Below, piece after piece: positions 51,836 to 64,000 of a stretch of DNA of 64,000 nt. The position numbers and the translations under genes are program-made. Source of the DNA: Macrostomum hystrix (taxonomy: Eukaryota > Platyhelminthes > Macrostomidae); contig CATNEN010000025.1 in the NCBI GenBank assembly GCA_950097015.1, positions 4,503,001-4,567,000 of the forward strand, given 5' to 3'. Positions within the stretch are counted from its first letter, which is position 1; each line of letters opens with the position of its first letter. The notes below the pieces were generated by a model that saw only the letters and a program-made list of their open reading frames with translations, was not told the DNA's origin and did not search any database.

Positions 51836-53320
51836 AAATAGATACAGAAGTCTAAATCTCATATAAATTGTTTTTATCTTCTACAACGTATTTTTTCTTG
51901 AAAAAGAGAAAAACTACTGTATACAAGCTTTGATAAGTTTGACGCAAAAAAACAGCGAATGGCGCCCATATGATGTGTTGGCGGTGCATTTCCCATTTTC
52001 CCATCGCCGATTTCAGAAAAATCGTCACAGAAAATAGTGCCCGTCTCTATAATTTTTATGAGTTTCTTGCTCTCTGCTCGTCATGCTAAATATAAAAGCA
52101 GCGAAAAGGCGCAGAAAACAGCGGACCCGCCATTAGGCGAGTTTTGCTTTTCTCTTTGTGTATTTAAGACCCGGCATGATTGCCGGCTTTGTCAATGATG
52201 AAAGGCGGCAAGTTGGTGTGTGCGTGTGTGTGTGGCTAATTGCCCGCTCCAGACCCATATGTGACACGCTTCGCCGAGTTTCCTATTTTGATTTTATAAG
52301 CTGAAAACTTTTTCCAAAGCCTTGGCCGCTCCGCTCCGTATAGCGCAGTCTCCGTGCGAATGGGCGGGCCGACGGTGGAAGTTATCAATTCCGACTTCTG
52401 ATTATAGGGCAGTGGACCAGTCGGACAGGACAGACAGGGGCAAAACAGAAAGGTGGATGGAATTGAGATTCGGGGAGAAGCAGAAGCAGCGTGTGTCCCG
52501 CATTCCTCAAACTCGGCCCGTTAATCACCGCGACGCACCTGGTTTGCTCAGAAATTCGCGAAACTGAAAATTATTTCCCTCATCCCAAACCCCCCTAAGA
52601 CTCTTCCCCTCTGCTCCGGACTCAAACCCCCAGCCGCAGCTGAGCCCGCACGACCACCCGCCTCCAGACAGCAGACAAGTCATACTCAGAAGAAGAAAAA
52701 GAATAATTCCAATCGGAGAGTAATTATCCCCACTCAAGTCCGATGCCCGCAGTTTGAGTAGCAGCTCAATCACTGTTTAACTCGCTCAACTAGTCTCGTA
52801 TTTCTCAATCTTTCTTCTCGTGGCCGCTTGCTCACTTCCGGCCGACACGAGTTGAGCAGACTCAATTTATTCGCACAAATTTTGAGCTGCCTCGCCAGCC
52901 CTAACGAGCAGAATTGTTGCTCCGCTCAAACGGAGTGAAGATTTTTCTTTCTATGAAACATCTTCCAGAGCTGCCTCATCAAATCTTCTCCTAGAAGACC
53001 AGCTTGTTAATTCGGCGCTGAAGACGAAGGAATAACCTTTTTTTCTGCCGAACCTCCTTAATGAGGACAACAGGCATGTCAGTGATTTGGCAGGGCTGCA
53101 ACAGTCCTAGCACAAATGGAAGAATTGAATAATGTGATTAAAGGCAATTTCTCTTTTTAATCTGATAAAAGACAAGTCAGCGGAAAAGAGAAAATTGCCA
53201 GAAAATTAGCAAGCCTAAATTAAATCATCTACACCACTTTAATAAGTCCCTGCTCAATATTGGCATCTCGGATGAAAATCTACAAAACACTTACAAACAG
53301 AGCATCTTCGACTAGGTGGC
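51836..53320. other. unique intergenic region, possible orphan promoter
   Basis: Mixed composition with GC-rich parts at 52240-52700. CTAAATATAAAAGCAGCG near 52087-52104 is a good TATA box on the plus strand, but no coding exon follows it that I can recognise. The region could hold a non-coding transcript, a distant 5' exon or regulatory DNA. Confidence 0.35.
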
Positions 53321-53324
53321 ACGC

Positions 53325-54108
53325 TTAAGCTCACCTAAACCACACACTTGAGCTCACCTAAACCACACACTTGAGCTCACCTAAACCACACACTAAAGCT
53401 CACCTAAACCACACACTTGAGCTCACCTAAACCACACACTTGAGCTCACCTAAACCACACACTAAAGCTCACCTAAACCACACACTTGAGCTCACCTAAA
53501 CCACACACTAAAGCTCACCTAAACCACACACTTGAGCTCACCTAAATCACACACTAAAGCTCACCTAAATCACACACTTGAGCTCACCTAAATCACACAC
53601 TAAAGCTCACCTAAACCACACACTTGAGCTCACCTAAACCACACACTAAAGCTCACCTGAATCACACACTAAAGCTCACCTAAATCACACACTAAAGCTC
53701 ACCTAAACCACACACTTGAGCTCACCTAAACCACACACTTGAGCTCACCTAAACCACACACTTGAGCTCACCTAAACCACACACTTGAGCTCACCTAAAT
53801 CACACACTAAAGCTCACCTAAATCACACACTAAAGCTCACCTAAACCACACACTTGAGCTCACCTAAACCACACACTTGAGCTCACCTAAACCACACACT
53901 AAAGCTCACCTAAACCACACACTTGAGCTCACCTAAATCACACACTAAAGCTCACCTAAACCACACACTTGAGCTCACCTAAATCACACACTTGAGCTCA
54001 CCTAAATCACACACTAAAGCTCACATAAATCACACACTAAAGCTCGCCTAAATCACACACTAAAGCTCACCTAAATCACACACTAAAGCTCACCTAAATC
54101 ACAATGTA
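53325..54108. repeat. 23-bp minisatellite with splice-donor-like unit
   Basis: About 34 copies of a 23-bp unit, GAGCTCACCTAAACCACACA with ACTT or ACTAAA before GAGCTC/GCTC. Read on the minus strand every unit contains TTTAGGTGAGCT, a near-consensus 5' splice site. Confidence 0.95.
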
Positions 54109-54700
54109 ACAATGTGAATCACACAAGCTAAACTAAATACTTGCCCATTCTGGCTTGTAGAGCTGTAAGCAAGCAAAAAACAAATTATTTCTACTGTCTC
54201 ATTTGTGCTTTGAAAAATGAATTCATGAAAACGCGACACAGTCGGCGCAAGTTTAAAGTGATCATTGCAATGAAAACACGAATATGTTAGTAACAAAATT
54301 TCTTCCATATTTAAAATCAGCTTTTTGAAAGTATATTTTCCACAGCTTTTACTCAATCTGTATTTTGCCGCTTTGTTCAAAATAAATTCGAAGAAAATGA
54401 AACAGAATGAGAATGGCCAGGGCTGTGCTTTCATTAATGAAGCGACAATCAGGTAAGTGAAAAATGATTAAAAACGAAACAGGTGAGAAAGGCGGCGGCA
54501 GCAGAAGCACTAGAAGCAACAATGGCAGATTGACTTTGTTAGCTTTTACACATATGTTTTGTTCGTTTGTTAAGTGCACAAAAGCATAAACAATCAACGG
54601 AAGCAGGCAAGCTGTGCTTAAGGAAAGTTTTTATTTTAGAATTTGGAATTTTTATTAGCTTTATGACCAGGTTTAAACGCATGAGCAAGTGTTCTGCTTT
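54109..54700. other. unique spacer between two arrays
   Basis: AT-rich. Two minus-strand open frames (54099-54434, 54349-54597) have no domain, and their composition does not look coding. Confidence 0.45.
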
Positions 54701-54704
54701 GAAC

Positions 54705-57700
54705 GAAGGTCTGACTCTCCAGCTTCACTCCTTATCTGTCTGACTCTCCAGCTTCACTCCTTATCTGTCTGACTCTCCAGCTTCACTCCTTATCTGTCTG
54801 ACTCTCCAGCTTCACTCCTTATCTGTCTGACTCTCCAGCTACAACTCCTTATCTGTCTGACTCTCCAGCTTCACTCCTTATCTGTCTGACTCTCCAGCTT
54901 CACTCCTTATCTGTCTGACTCTCCAGCTTCACTCCTTATCTGTCTGACTCTCCAGCTTCACTCCTTATCTGTCTGACTCTCCAGCTTCACTCCTTATCTG
55001 TCTGACTCTCCAGCTTCACTCCTTATCTGTCTGACTCTCCAGCTTCACTCCTTATCTGTCTGACTCTCCAGCTTCACTCCTTATCTGTCTGACTCTCCAG
55101 CTACAACTCCTTATCTGTCTGACTCTCCAGCTTCACTCCTTATCTGTCTGACTCTCCAGCTTCACTCCTTATCTGTCTGACTCTCCAGCTTCACTCCTTA
55201 TCTGTCTGACTCTCCAGCTTCACTCCTTATCTGTCTGACTCTCCAGCTTCACTCCTTATCTGTCTGACTCTCCAGCTTCACTCCTTATCTGTCTGACTCT
55301 CCAGCTTCACTCCTTATCTGTCTGACTCTCCAGCTTCACTACTTATCTGTCTGACTCTCCAGCTTCACTCCTTATCTGTCTGACTCTCCAGCTTCACTCC
55401 TTATCTGTCTGACTCTCCAGCTTCACTCCTTATCTGTCTGACTCTCCAGCTTCACTCCTTATCTGTCTGACTCTCCAGCTTCACTCCTTATCTGTCTGAC
55501 TCTCCAGCTTCACTCCTTATCTGTCTGACTCTCCAGCTTCTCTCCTTATCTGTCTGACTCTCCAGCTTCACTCCTTATCTGTCTGACTCTCCAGCTTCAC
55601 TCCTTATCTGTCTGACTCTCCAGCTTCACTCCTTATCTGTCTGACTCTCCAGCTTCACTCCTTATCTGTCTGACTCTCCAGCTTCACTCCTTATCTGTCT
55701 GACTCTCCAGCTTCACTCCTTATCTGGCTGACTCTCCAGCTTCACTCCTTATCTGTCTGACTCTCCAGCTTCACTCCTTATCTGTCTGACTCTCCAGCTT
55801 CACTCCTTATCTGTCTGACTCTCCAGCTTCTCTCCTTATCTGTCTGACTCTCCAGCTTCACTCCTTATCTGTCTGACTCTCCAGCTTCACTCCTTATCTG
55901 TCTGACTCTCCAGCTTCACTCCTTATCTGTCTGACTCTCCAGCTTCTCTCCTTATCTGTCTGACTCTCCAGCTTCTCTCCTTATCTGTCTGACTCTCCAG
56001 CTTCACTCCTTATCTGTCTGACTCTCCAGCTTCACTCCTTATCTGTCTGACTCTCCAGCTTCACTCCTTATCTGTCTGACTCTCCAGCTTCACTCCTTAT
56101 CTGTCTGACTCTCCAGCTTCTCTACTTATCTGTCTGACTCTCCAGCTTCACTCCTTATCTGTCTGACTCTCCAGCTTCACTCCTTATCTGTCTGACTCTC
56201 CAGCTTCACTCCTTATCTGTCTGACTCTCCAGCTTCTCTCCTTATCTGTCTGACTCTCCAGCTTCTCTCCTTATCTGTCTGACTCTCCAGCTTCACTCCT
56301 TATCTGTCTGACTCTCCAGCTTCACTCCTTATCTGTCTGACTCTCCAGCTTCACTCCTTATCTGTCTGACTCTCCAGCTTCACTCCTTATCTGTCTGACT
56401 CTCCAGCTTCACTCCTTATCTGTCTGACTCTCCAGCTTCACTCCTTATCTGGCTGACTCTCCAGCTTCACTCCTTATCTGGCTGACTCTCCAGCTTCACT
56501 CCTTATCTGTCTGACTCTCCAGCTTCACTCCTTATCTGTCTGACTCTCCAGCTTCACTCCTTATCTGTCTGACTCTCCAGCTTCTCTACTTATCTGTCTG
56601 ACTCTCCAGCTTCACTCCTTATCTGTCTGACTCTCCAGCTTCACTCCTTATCTGTCTGACTCTCCAGCTTCACTCCTTATCTGTCTGACTCTCCAGCTTC
56701 TCTCCTTATCTGTCTGACTCTCCAGCTTCTCTCCTTATCTGTCTGACTCTCCAGCTTCACTCCTTATCTGTCTGACTCTCCAGCTTCACTCCTTATCTGT
56801 CTGACTCTCCAGCTTCTCTACTTATCTGTCTGACTCTCCAGCTTCACTCCTTATCTGTCTGACTCTCCAGCTTCACTCCTTATCTGTCTGACTCTCCAGC
56901 TTCACTCCTTATCTGTCTGACTCTCCAGCTTCTCTACTTATCTGTCTGACTCTCCAGCTTCACTCCTTATCTGTCTGACTCTCCAGCTTCACTCCTTATC
57001 TGTCTGACTCTCCAGCTTCACTCCTTATCTGTCTGACTCTCCAGCTTCTCTACTTATCTGTCTGACTCTCCAGCTTCACTCCTTATCTGTCTGACTCTCC
57101 AGCTTCACTCCTTATCTGTCTGACTCTCCAGCTTCACTCCTTATCTGTCTGACTCTCCAGCTTCTCTCCTTATCTGTCTGACTCTCCAGCTTCTCTCCTT
57201 ATCTGTCTGACTCTCCAGCTTCACTCCTTATCTGTCTGACTCTCCAGCTTCACTCCTTATCTGTCTGACTCTCCAGCTTCACTCCTTATCTGTCTGACTC
57301 TCCAGCTTCACTCCTTATCTGTCTGACTCTCCAGCTTCACTCCTTATCTGTCTGACTCTCCAGCTTCACTCCTTATCTGGCTGACTCTCCAGCTTCACTC
57401 CTTATCTGGCTGACTCTCCAGCTTCACTCCTTATCTGGCTGACTCTCCAGCTTCACTCCTTATCTGTCTGACTCTCCAGCTTCACTCCTTATCTGTCTGA
57501 CTCTCCAGCTTCACTCCTTATCTGTCTGACTCTCCAGCTTCACTCCTTATCTGGCTGACTCTCCAGCTTCACTCCTTATCTGGCTGACTCTCCAGCTTCA
57601 CTCCTTATCTGGCTGACTCTCCAGCTTCACTCCTTATCTGTCTGACTCTCCAGCTTCACTCCTTATCTGTCTGACTCTCCAGCTTCACTCCTTATCTGTC

Positions 57701-60700
57701 TGACTCTCCAGCTTCACTCCTTATCTGTCTGACTCTCCAGCTTCACTCCTTATCTGTCTGACTCTCCAGCTTCACTCCTTATCTGGCTGACTCTCCAGCT
57801 TCACTCCTTATCTGGCTGACTCTCCAGCTTCACTCCTTATCTGGCTGACTCTCCAGCTTCACTCCTTATCTGGCTGACTCTCCAGCTTCTCTCCTTATCT
57901 GGCTGACTCTCCAGCTTCACTACTTATCTGTCTGACTCTCCAGCTTCACTCCTTATCTGGCTGACTCTCCAGCTTCTCTCCTTATCTGTCTGACTCTCCA
58001 GCTTCACTCCTTATCTGTCTGACTCTCCAGCTTCACTCCTTATCTGGCTGACTCTCCAGCTTCTCTCCTTATCTGGCTGACTCTCCAGCTTCACTCCTTA
58101 TCTGTCTGACTCTCCAGCTTCACTCCTTATCTGTCTGACTCTCCAGCTTCACTACTTATCTGTCTGACTCTCCAGCTTCACTCCTTATCTGGCTGACTCT
58201 CCAGCTTCACTCCTTATCTGGCTGACTCTCCAGCTTCACTCCTTATCTGGCTGACTCTCCAGCTTCACTCCTTATCTGTCTGACTCTCCAGCTTCACTCC
58301 TTATCTGGCTGACTCTCCAGCTTCACTCCTTATCTGTCTGACTCTCCAGCTTCACTCCTTATCTGGCTGACTCTCCAGCTTCACTCCTTATCTGTCTGAC
58401 TCTCCAGCTTCTCTCCTTATCTGTCTGACTCTCCAGCTTCACTCCTTATCTGTCTGACTCTCCAGCTTCACTCCTTATCTGGCTGACTCTCCAGCTTCAC
58501 TCCTTATCTGTCTGACTCTCCAGCTTCACTCCTTATCTGTCTGACTCTCCAGCTTCTCTCCTTATCTGTCTGACTCTCCAGCTTCTCTCCTTATCTGTCT
58601 GACTCTCCAGCTTCACTCCTTATCTGTCTGACTCTCCAGCTTCACTCCTTATCTGTCTGACTCTCCAGCTTCACTCCTTATCTGTCTGACTCTCCAGCTT
58701 CACTCCTTATCTGTCTGACTCTCCAGCTTCACTCCTTATCTGTCTGACTCTCCAGCTTCACTCCTTATCTGGCTGACTCTCCAGCTTCACTCCTTATCTG
58801 GCTGACTCTCCAGCTTCACTCCTTATCTGTCTGACTCTCCAGCTTCACTCCTTATCTGTCTGACTCTCCAGCTTCACTCCTTATCTGTCTGGACTCTCCA
58901 GCTTCACTCCTTATCTGTCTGACTCTCCAGCTTCACTCCTTATCTGTCTGACTCTCCAGCTTCACTCCTTATCTGTCTGACTCTCCAGCTTCACTCCTTA
59001 TCTGTCTGACTCTCCAGCTTCACTCCTTATCTGGCTGACTCTCCAGCTTCACTCCTTATCTGGCTGACTCTCCAGCTTCACTCCTTATCTGTCTGACTCT
59101 CCAGCTTCACTCCTTATCTGTCTGACTCTCCAGCTTCACTCCTTATCTGTCTGACTCTCCAGCTTCACTCCTTATCTGTCTGACTCTCCAGCTTCACTCC
59201 TTATCTGGCTGACTCTCCAGCTTCTCTCCTTATCTGTCTGACTCTCCAGCTTCACTCCTTATCTGTCTGACTCTCCAGCTTCACTCCTTATCTGTCTGAC
59301 TCTCCAGCTTCACTACTTATCTGTCTGACTCTCCAGCTTCACTCCTTATCTGGCTGACTCTCCAGCTTCACTCCTTATCTGTCTGACTCTCCAGCTTCAC
59401 TCCTTATCTGGCTGACTCTCCAGCTTCACTCCTTATCTGTCTGACTCTCCAGCTTCACTCCTTATCTGGCTGACTCTCCAGCTTCACTCCTTATCTGTCT
59501 GACTCTCCAGCTTCACTCCTTATCTGGCTGACTCTCCAGCTTCACTCCTTATCTGTCTGACTCTCCAGCTTCTCTCCTTATCTGTCTGACTCTCCAGCTT
59601 CACTCCTTATCTGTCTGACTCTCCAGCTTCACTCCTTATCTGGCTGACTCTCCAGCTTCACTCCTTATCTGTCTGACTCTCCAGCTTCACTCCTTATCTG
59701 TCTGACTCTCCAGCTTCTCTCCTTATCTGTCTGACTCTCCAGCTTCTCTCCTTATCTGTCTGACTCTCCAGCTTCACTCCTTATCTGTCTGACTCTCCAG
59801 CTTCACTCCTTATCTGTCTGACTCTCCAGCTTCACTCCTTATCTGTCTGACTCTCCAGCTTCACTCCTTATCTGTCTGACTCTCCAGCTTCACTCCTTAT
59901 CTGTCTGACTCTCCAGCTTCACTCCTTATCTGGCTGACTCTCCAGCTTCACTCCTTATCTGGCTGACTCTCCAGCTTCACTCCTTATCTGGCTGACTCTC
60001 CAGCTTCACTCCTTATCTGTCTGACTCTCCAGCTTCACTCCTTATCTGTCTGACTCTCCAGCTTCACTCCTTATCTGTCTGACTCTCCAGCTTCACTCCT
60101 TATCTGTCTGACTCTCCAGCTTCACTCCTTATCTGTCTGACTCTCCAGCTTCACTCCTTATCTGTCTGACTCTCCAGCTTCACTCCTTATCTGGCTGACT
60201 CTCCAGCTTCACTCCTTATCTGGCTGACTCTCCAGCTTCACTCCTTATCTGGCTGACTCTCCAGCTTCTCTCCTTATCTGGCTGACTCTCCAGCTTCACT
60301 ACTTATCTGTCTGACTCTCCAGCTTCACTCCTTATCTGGCTGACTCTCCAGCTTCTCTCCTTATCTGTCTGACTCTCCAGCTTCACTCCTTATCTGTCTG
60401 ACTCTCCAGCTTCACTCCTTATCTGGCTGACTCTCCAGCTTCTCTCCTTATCTGTCTGACTCTCCAGCTTCACTCCTTATCTGTCTGACTCTCCAGCTTC
60501 ACTCCTTATCTGTCTGACTCTCCAGCTTCACTACTTATCTGTCTGACTCTCCAGCTTCACTCCTTATCTGGCTGACTCTCCAGCTTCACTACTTATCTGT
60601 CTGACTCTCCAGCTTCACTCCTTATCTGGCTGACTCTCCAGCTTCACTCCTTATCTGTCTGACTCTCCAGCTTCACTCCTTATCTGGCTGACTCTCCAGC

Positions 60701-62392
60701 TTCACTCCTTATCTGTCTGACTCTCCAGCTTCACTCCTTATCTGGCTGACTCTCCAGCTTCACTCCTTATCTGTCTGACTCTCCAGCTTCTCTCCTTATC
60801 TGTCTGACTCTCCAGCTTCACTCCTTATCTGTCTGACTCTCCAGCTTCACTCCTTATCTGGCTGACTCTCCAGCTTCACTCCTTATCTGTCTGACTCTCC
60901 AGCTTCACTCCTTATCTGGCTGACTCTCCAGCTTCACTCCTTATCTGTCTGACTCTCCAGCTTCACTCCTTATCTGGCTGACTCTCCAGCTTCTCTCCTT
61001 ATCTGGCTGACTCTCCAGCTTCACTACTTATCTGTCTGACTCTCCAGCTTCACTCCTTATCTGGCTGACTCTCCAGCTTCTCTCCTTATCTGTCTGACTC
61101 TCCAGCTTCACTCCTTATCTGTCTGACTCTCCAGCTTCACTCCTTATCTGGCTGACTCTCCAGCTTCTCTCCTTATCTGGCTGACTCTCCAGCTTCACTC
61201 CTTATCTGTCTGACTCTCCAGCTTCACTCCTTATCTGTCTGACTCTCCAGCTTCACTACTTATCTGTCTGACTCTCCAGCTTCACTCCTTATCTGGCTGA
61301 CTCTCCAGCTTCACTCCTTATCTGGCTGACTCTCCAGCTTCACTCCTTATCTGGCTGACTCTCCAGCTTCACTCCTTATCTGTCTGACTCTCCAGCTTCA
61401 CTCCTTATCTGGCTGACTCTCCAGCTTCACTCCTTATCTGTCTGACTCTCCAGCTTCACTCCTTATCTGGCTGACTCTCCAGCTTCACTCCTTATCTGTC
61501 TGACTCTCCAGCTTCACTCCTTATCTGTCTGACTCTCCAGCTTCACTCCTTATCTGTCTGACTCTCCAGCTTCACTCCTTATCTGTCTGACTCTCCAGCT
61601 TCACTCCTTATCTGGCTGACTCTCCAGCTTCACTCCTTATCTGGCTGACTCTCCAGCTTCACTCCTTATCTGGCTGACTCTCCAGCTTCTCTCCTTATCT
61701 GGCTGACTCTCCAGCTTCACTACTTATCTGTCTGACTCTCCAGCTTCACTCCTTATCTGGCTGACTCTCCAGCTTCTCTCCTTATCTGTCTGACTCTCCA
61801 GCTTCACTCCTTATCTGTCTGACTCTCCAGCTTCACTCCTTATCTGGCTGACTCTCCAGCTTCTCTCCTTATCTGTCTGACTCTCCAGCTTCACTCCTTA
61901 TCTGTCTGACTCTCCAGCTTCACTCCTTATCTGTCTGACTCTCCAGCTTCACTACTTATCTGTCTGACTCTCCAGCTTCACTCCTTATCTGGCTGACTCT
62001 CCAGCTTCACTCCTTATCTGGCTGACTCTCCAGCTTCACTCCTTATCTGGCTGACTCTCCAGCTTCACTCCTTATCTGTCTGACTCTCCAGCTTCACTCC
62101 TTATCTGGCTGACTCTCCAGCTTCACTCCTTATCTGGCTGACTCTCCAGCTTCACTCCTTATCTGGCTGACTCTCCAGCTTCTCTCCTTATCTGGCTGAC
62201 TCTCCAGCTTCACTACTTATCTGTCTGACTCTCCAGCTTCACTCCTTATCTGGCTGACTCTCCAGCTTCACTCCTTATCTGTCTGACTCTCCAGCTTCAC
62301 TCCTTATCTGGCTGACTCTCCAGCTTCACTCCTTATCTGTCTGACTCTCCAGCTTCTCTCCTTATCTGGCTGACTCTCCAGCTTCTCTCGCT
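54705..62392. repeat. 7.7-kb satellite of 29-bp units
   Basis: About 265 head-to-tail copies of a 29-bp unit, CTCCAGCTTCACTCCTTATC followed by TGTCTGACT, with a few variable sites: TGTCTG/TGGCTG, TTCACTCC/TTCTCTCC and CTCC/CTAC. The order of variants repeats: the block beginning at the TTCTCTCC unit near 58408 reappears near 59569, i.e. 40 units plus one base. The extra base matches a single inserted G at about 58891. TGGCTG units are rare on the left and common on the right. The minus strand of each unit has AGATAAGG, a GATA-type site. There are no spacers and no coding frame. Confidence 0.97.
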
Positions 62393-63235
62393 ATAATAAG
62401 TCCTCAGACACCAACCAACAATCAAGCAGACAGAAGAAAAACAAATTTACAGCAGGGTTTCCGTCAAAATAAAAAATAAACACGTAGTAAAGCCTACCTA
62501 TTTCAAGGAGCAAACAGACAGATAAATAAATTTAAATTCGATTCACCTTAACGAGGAAGTGTGCAGAACAAAAGCGCCAACATAAAAATGAGTCAAAATA
62601 TTGTTTTGGGGAAAGGCAAAAATTATAGCATATCTAATTGGAAAGCAGTGTATTTGATTGCACAAAAGTGGCAGTTAGTGGCAGAAAGGTTAGGCTACAA
62701 TACAATAGTAGTTTGATCGATTTTTTACTGCAGATAAAATGATGAGTAGTAACGGATTGCTCATCTCTATTTGGAAAATCTATATAAATATATTAAGATA
62801 ACTACACTTGCTTTTCGATTAAAAAAATCTGAAATGAATGCATTTTTGAATTATAGATGAAGGACAAGACATGAACACGGGTTAAAGACTGGATGCAGTA
62901 TGTATGCTAACACATAAATAAACAAGCATATGTACAAATAAGGCCTGAAGCTTCTGATAAAGTGACAAGACAAATAATAGAGGCAAAGAGCTATTTAAAA
63001 AATCTGGGAAACATTTTCAACTAAATAAGAACCAAAAGAACCGATAGAAGCCAAATAGTTATACTTACATTTTTACAGCTCGCACATAGACAACTATATA
63101 TTGATAGTTCCCTATATATGTGTATAAATGTAGCTACACAATCGCCAATCCCCTTCAAAGACTTCAATTTACGTTATTTGGATTATGACCCATGGACTTA
63201 TGGAAAATATGTGATTTGTTTCAAAATCCGGAAAA
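62393..63235. other. AT-rich unique sequence right of the satellite
   Basis: No gene, RNA gene or repeat is recognised beyond simple A-rich stretches. Confidence 0.5.
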
Positions 63236-63237
63236 AT

Positions 63238-63420
63238 AATCGAAAACCCGGAAAACTTACGTACAACCCGGGAAAAATACGTAAAACCCGGAAAAATACG
63301 TAAAACCCGGAAAAATACGTAAAACCTGGAAAACTTACATACAACCCGGAAAAAATACGTAAAAAACCCGAAAAAATTCGTTAAACCCGGAAAAAATACG
63401 TAAAACCTGGAAAATTCGCG
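63238..63420. repeat. short AACCCGGAAAAATACGTAA repeat
   Basis: About nine imperfect copies of an 18-19 bp unit (ACCCGGAAAAATACGTAAA, with AACTTACATAC variants). Frames across it on both strands are repeat-driven. Confidence 0.9.
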
Positions 63421-64000
63421 CATAAAATTCAGAAACCTAACGAATTTAAATTAGGACCTAGAGTGAACTAAAACCGAGAACACGATCAAAATTGAAAGAT
63501 GTTACATTACTCTAGCAATTAGATTGAATATCGAACAATTAGATTAGCATTGGTGTTCTCGTGTATATATAAGGCCCAAATTTTTATGTACATATAATTA
63601 CTGTCTATTCTTAACTGAAGATAAATGAGAGAATCATTTAATTGCAACTAGTCAACTGTCAAGCAGATGATAAAAATATATTATAAATGAAATAGTTATT
63701 TTTCGAAACAAACAAATAAGAAATGAATTTCATTAGACGGAATGATGCAGAGACAGATGACACAGATGTTAAGTAACTAAAAAGCATAATTAGATGGCCA
63801 CAACATTTACAAACAGACAACAAAGCGTTGATTTGAAAAGCCAGGAACAATATAGGAAACACAGACACCTTATTGTATGAAAAACAAACGGTGATAAAAA
63901 ACCAGAAGGAAAATCAACATTCTTTCTTCGAACACGACCCATTGGCGATGAATGATGGAGTTTAAAATTGTCACTCTAGCGTAGATCGCCCTCCTCTAAA
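63421..64000. other. right edge, nothing recognised
   Basis: AT-rich. The minus frame 63659-63868 has no family character. The window ends without an identifiable gene. Confidence 0.5.

Overview
This is nuclear DNA from an animal. The genes have many exons with GT..AG introns, the proteins belong to animal families (Hedgehog acyltransferase, globin, Cut homeobox, Cys-loop chloride channel, very-KIND RasGEF, Sp zinc finger), there are tRNA-derived SINEs, and roughly a third of the window is tandem repeat. The channel type and gene set suggest an invertebrate, plausibly a lophotrochozoan such as a flatworm, but the species cannot be read from the sequence.

Layout. Three genes lie on the minus strand at the left: HHAT (6355 to 2088), a split neuroglobin-like globin (11528 to 7352) and a small secreted Cys-rich protein (14435 to 14109). 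Three genes lie on the plus strand in the middle: a CUX/Cut homeobox gene (19152-26939), a GluCl/GlyR-like anion channel (28759-35996) and KNDC1/very-KIND (37473-45541). An Sp6-9 type zinc-finger gene lies on the minus strand (50366 to 47459), tail-to-tail with KNDC1. From 50.8 kb on there is no gene I can support. That part holds a 21-bp array, a 23-bp array and a 7.7-kb satellite of 29-bp units (about 54.7-62.4 kb).

I built the gene models by hand from splice sites and reading phase. Every multi-exon model gives a total coding length divisible by three: HHAT 503 aa, globin 172 aa, CUX 1077 aa, channel 444 aa, KNDC1 1455 aa, Sp 518 aa. The genes are not an operon. Several fit neural or developmental roles (CUX, Sp6-9, GluCl-like channel, very-KIND, neuroglobin-like globin), but nothing in the sequence shows that they act together.

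Most interesting points. (1) The channel gene has two consecutive 59-nt exons with identical phases and alignable products. Only one can be used without a frameshift, so they look like mutually exclusive exons. (2) Nearly every long intron carries its own private minisatellite, and it usually starts within about 5-100 nt of the 5' splice site. (3) Two identical tRNA-Val(AAC) genes sit in sense orientation inside KNDC1 introns. (4) The third CUT domain of the CUX protein is badly eroded. (5) A near-perfect long foldback lies in a CUX intron. (6) The two largest arrays share a GATA-site core, AGATAAGGAG.
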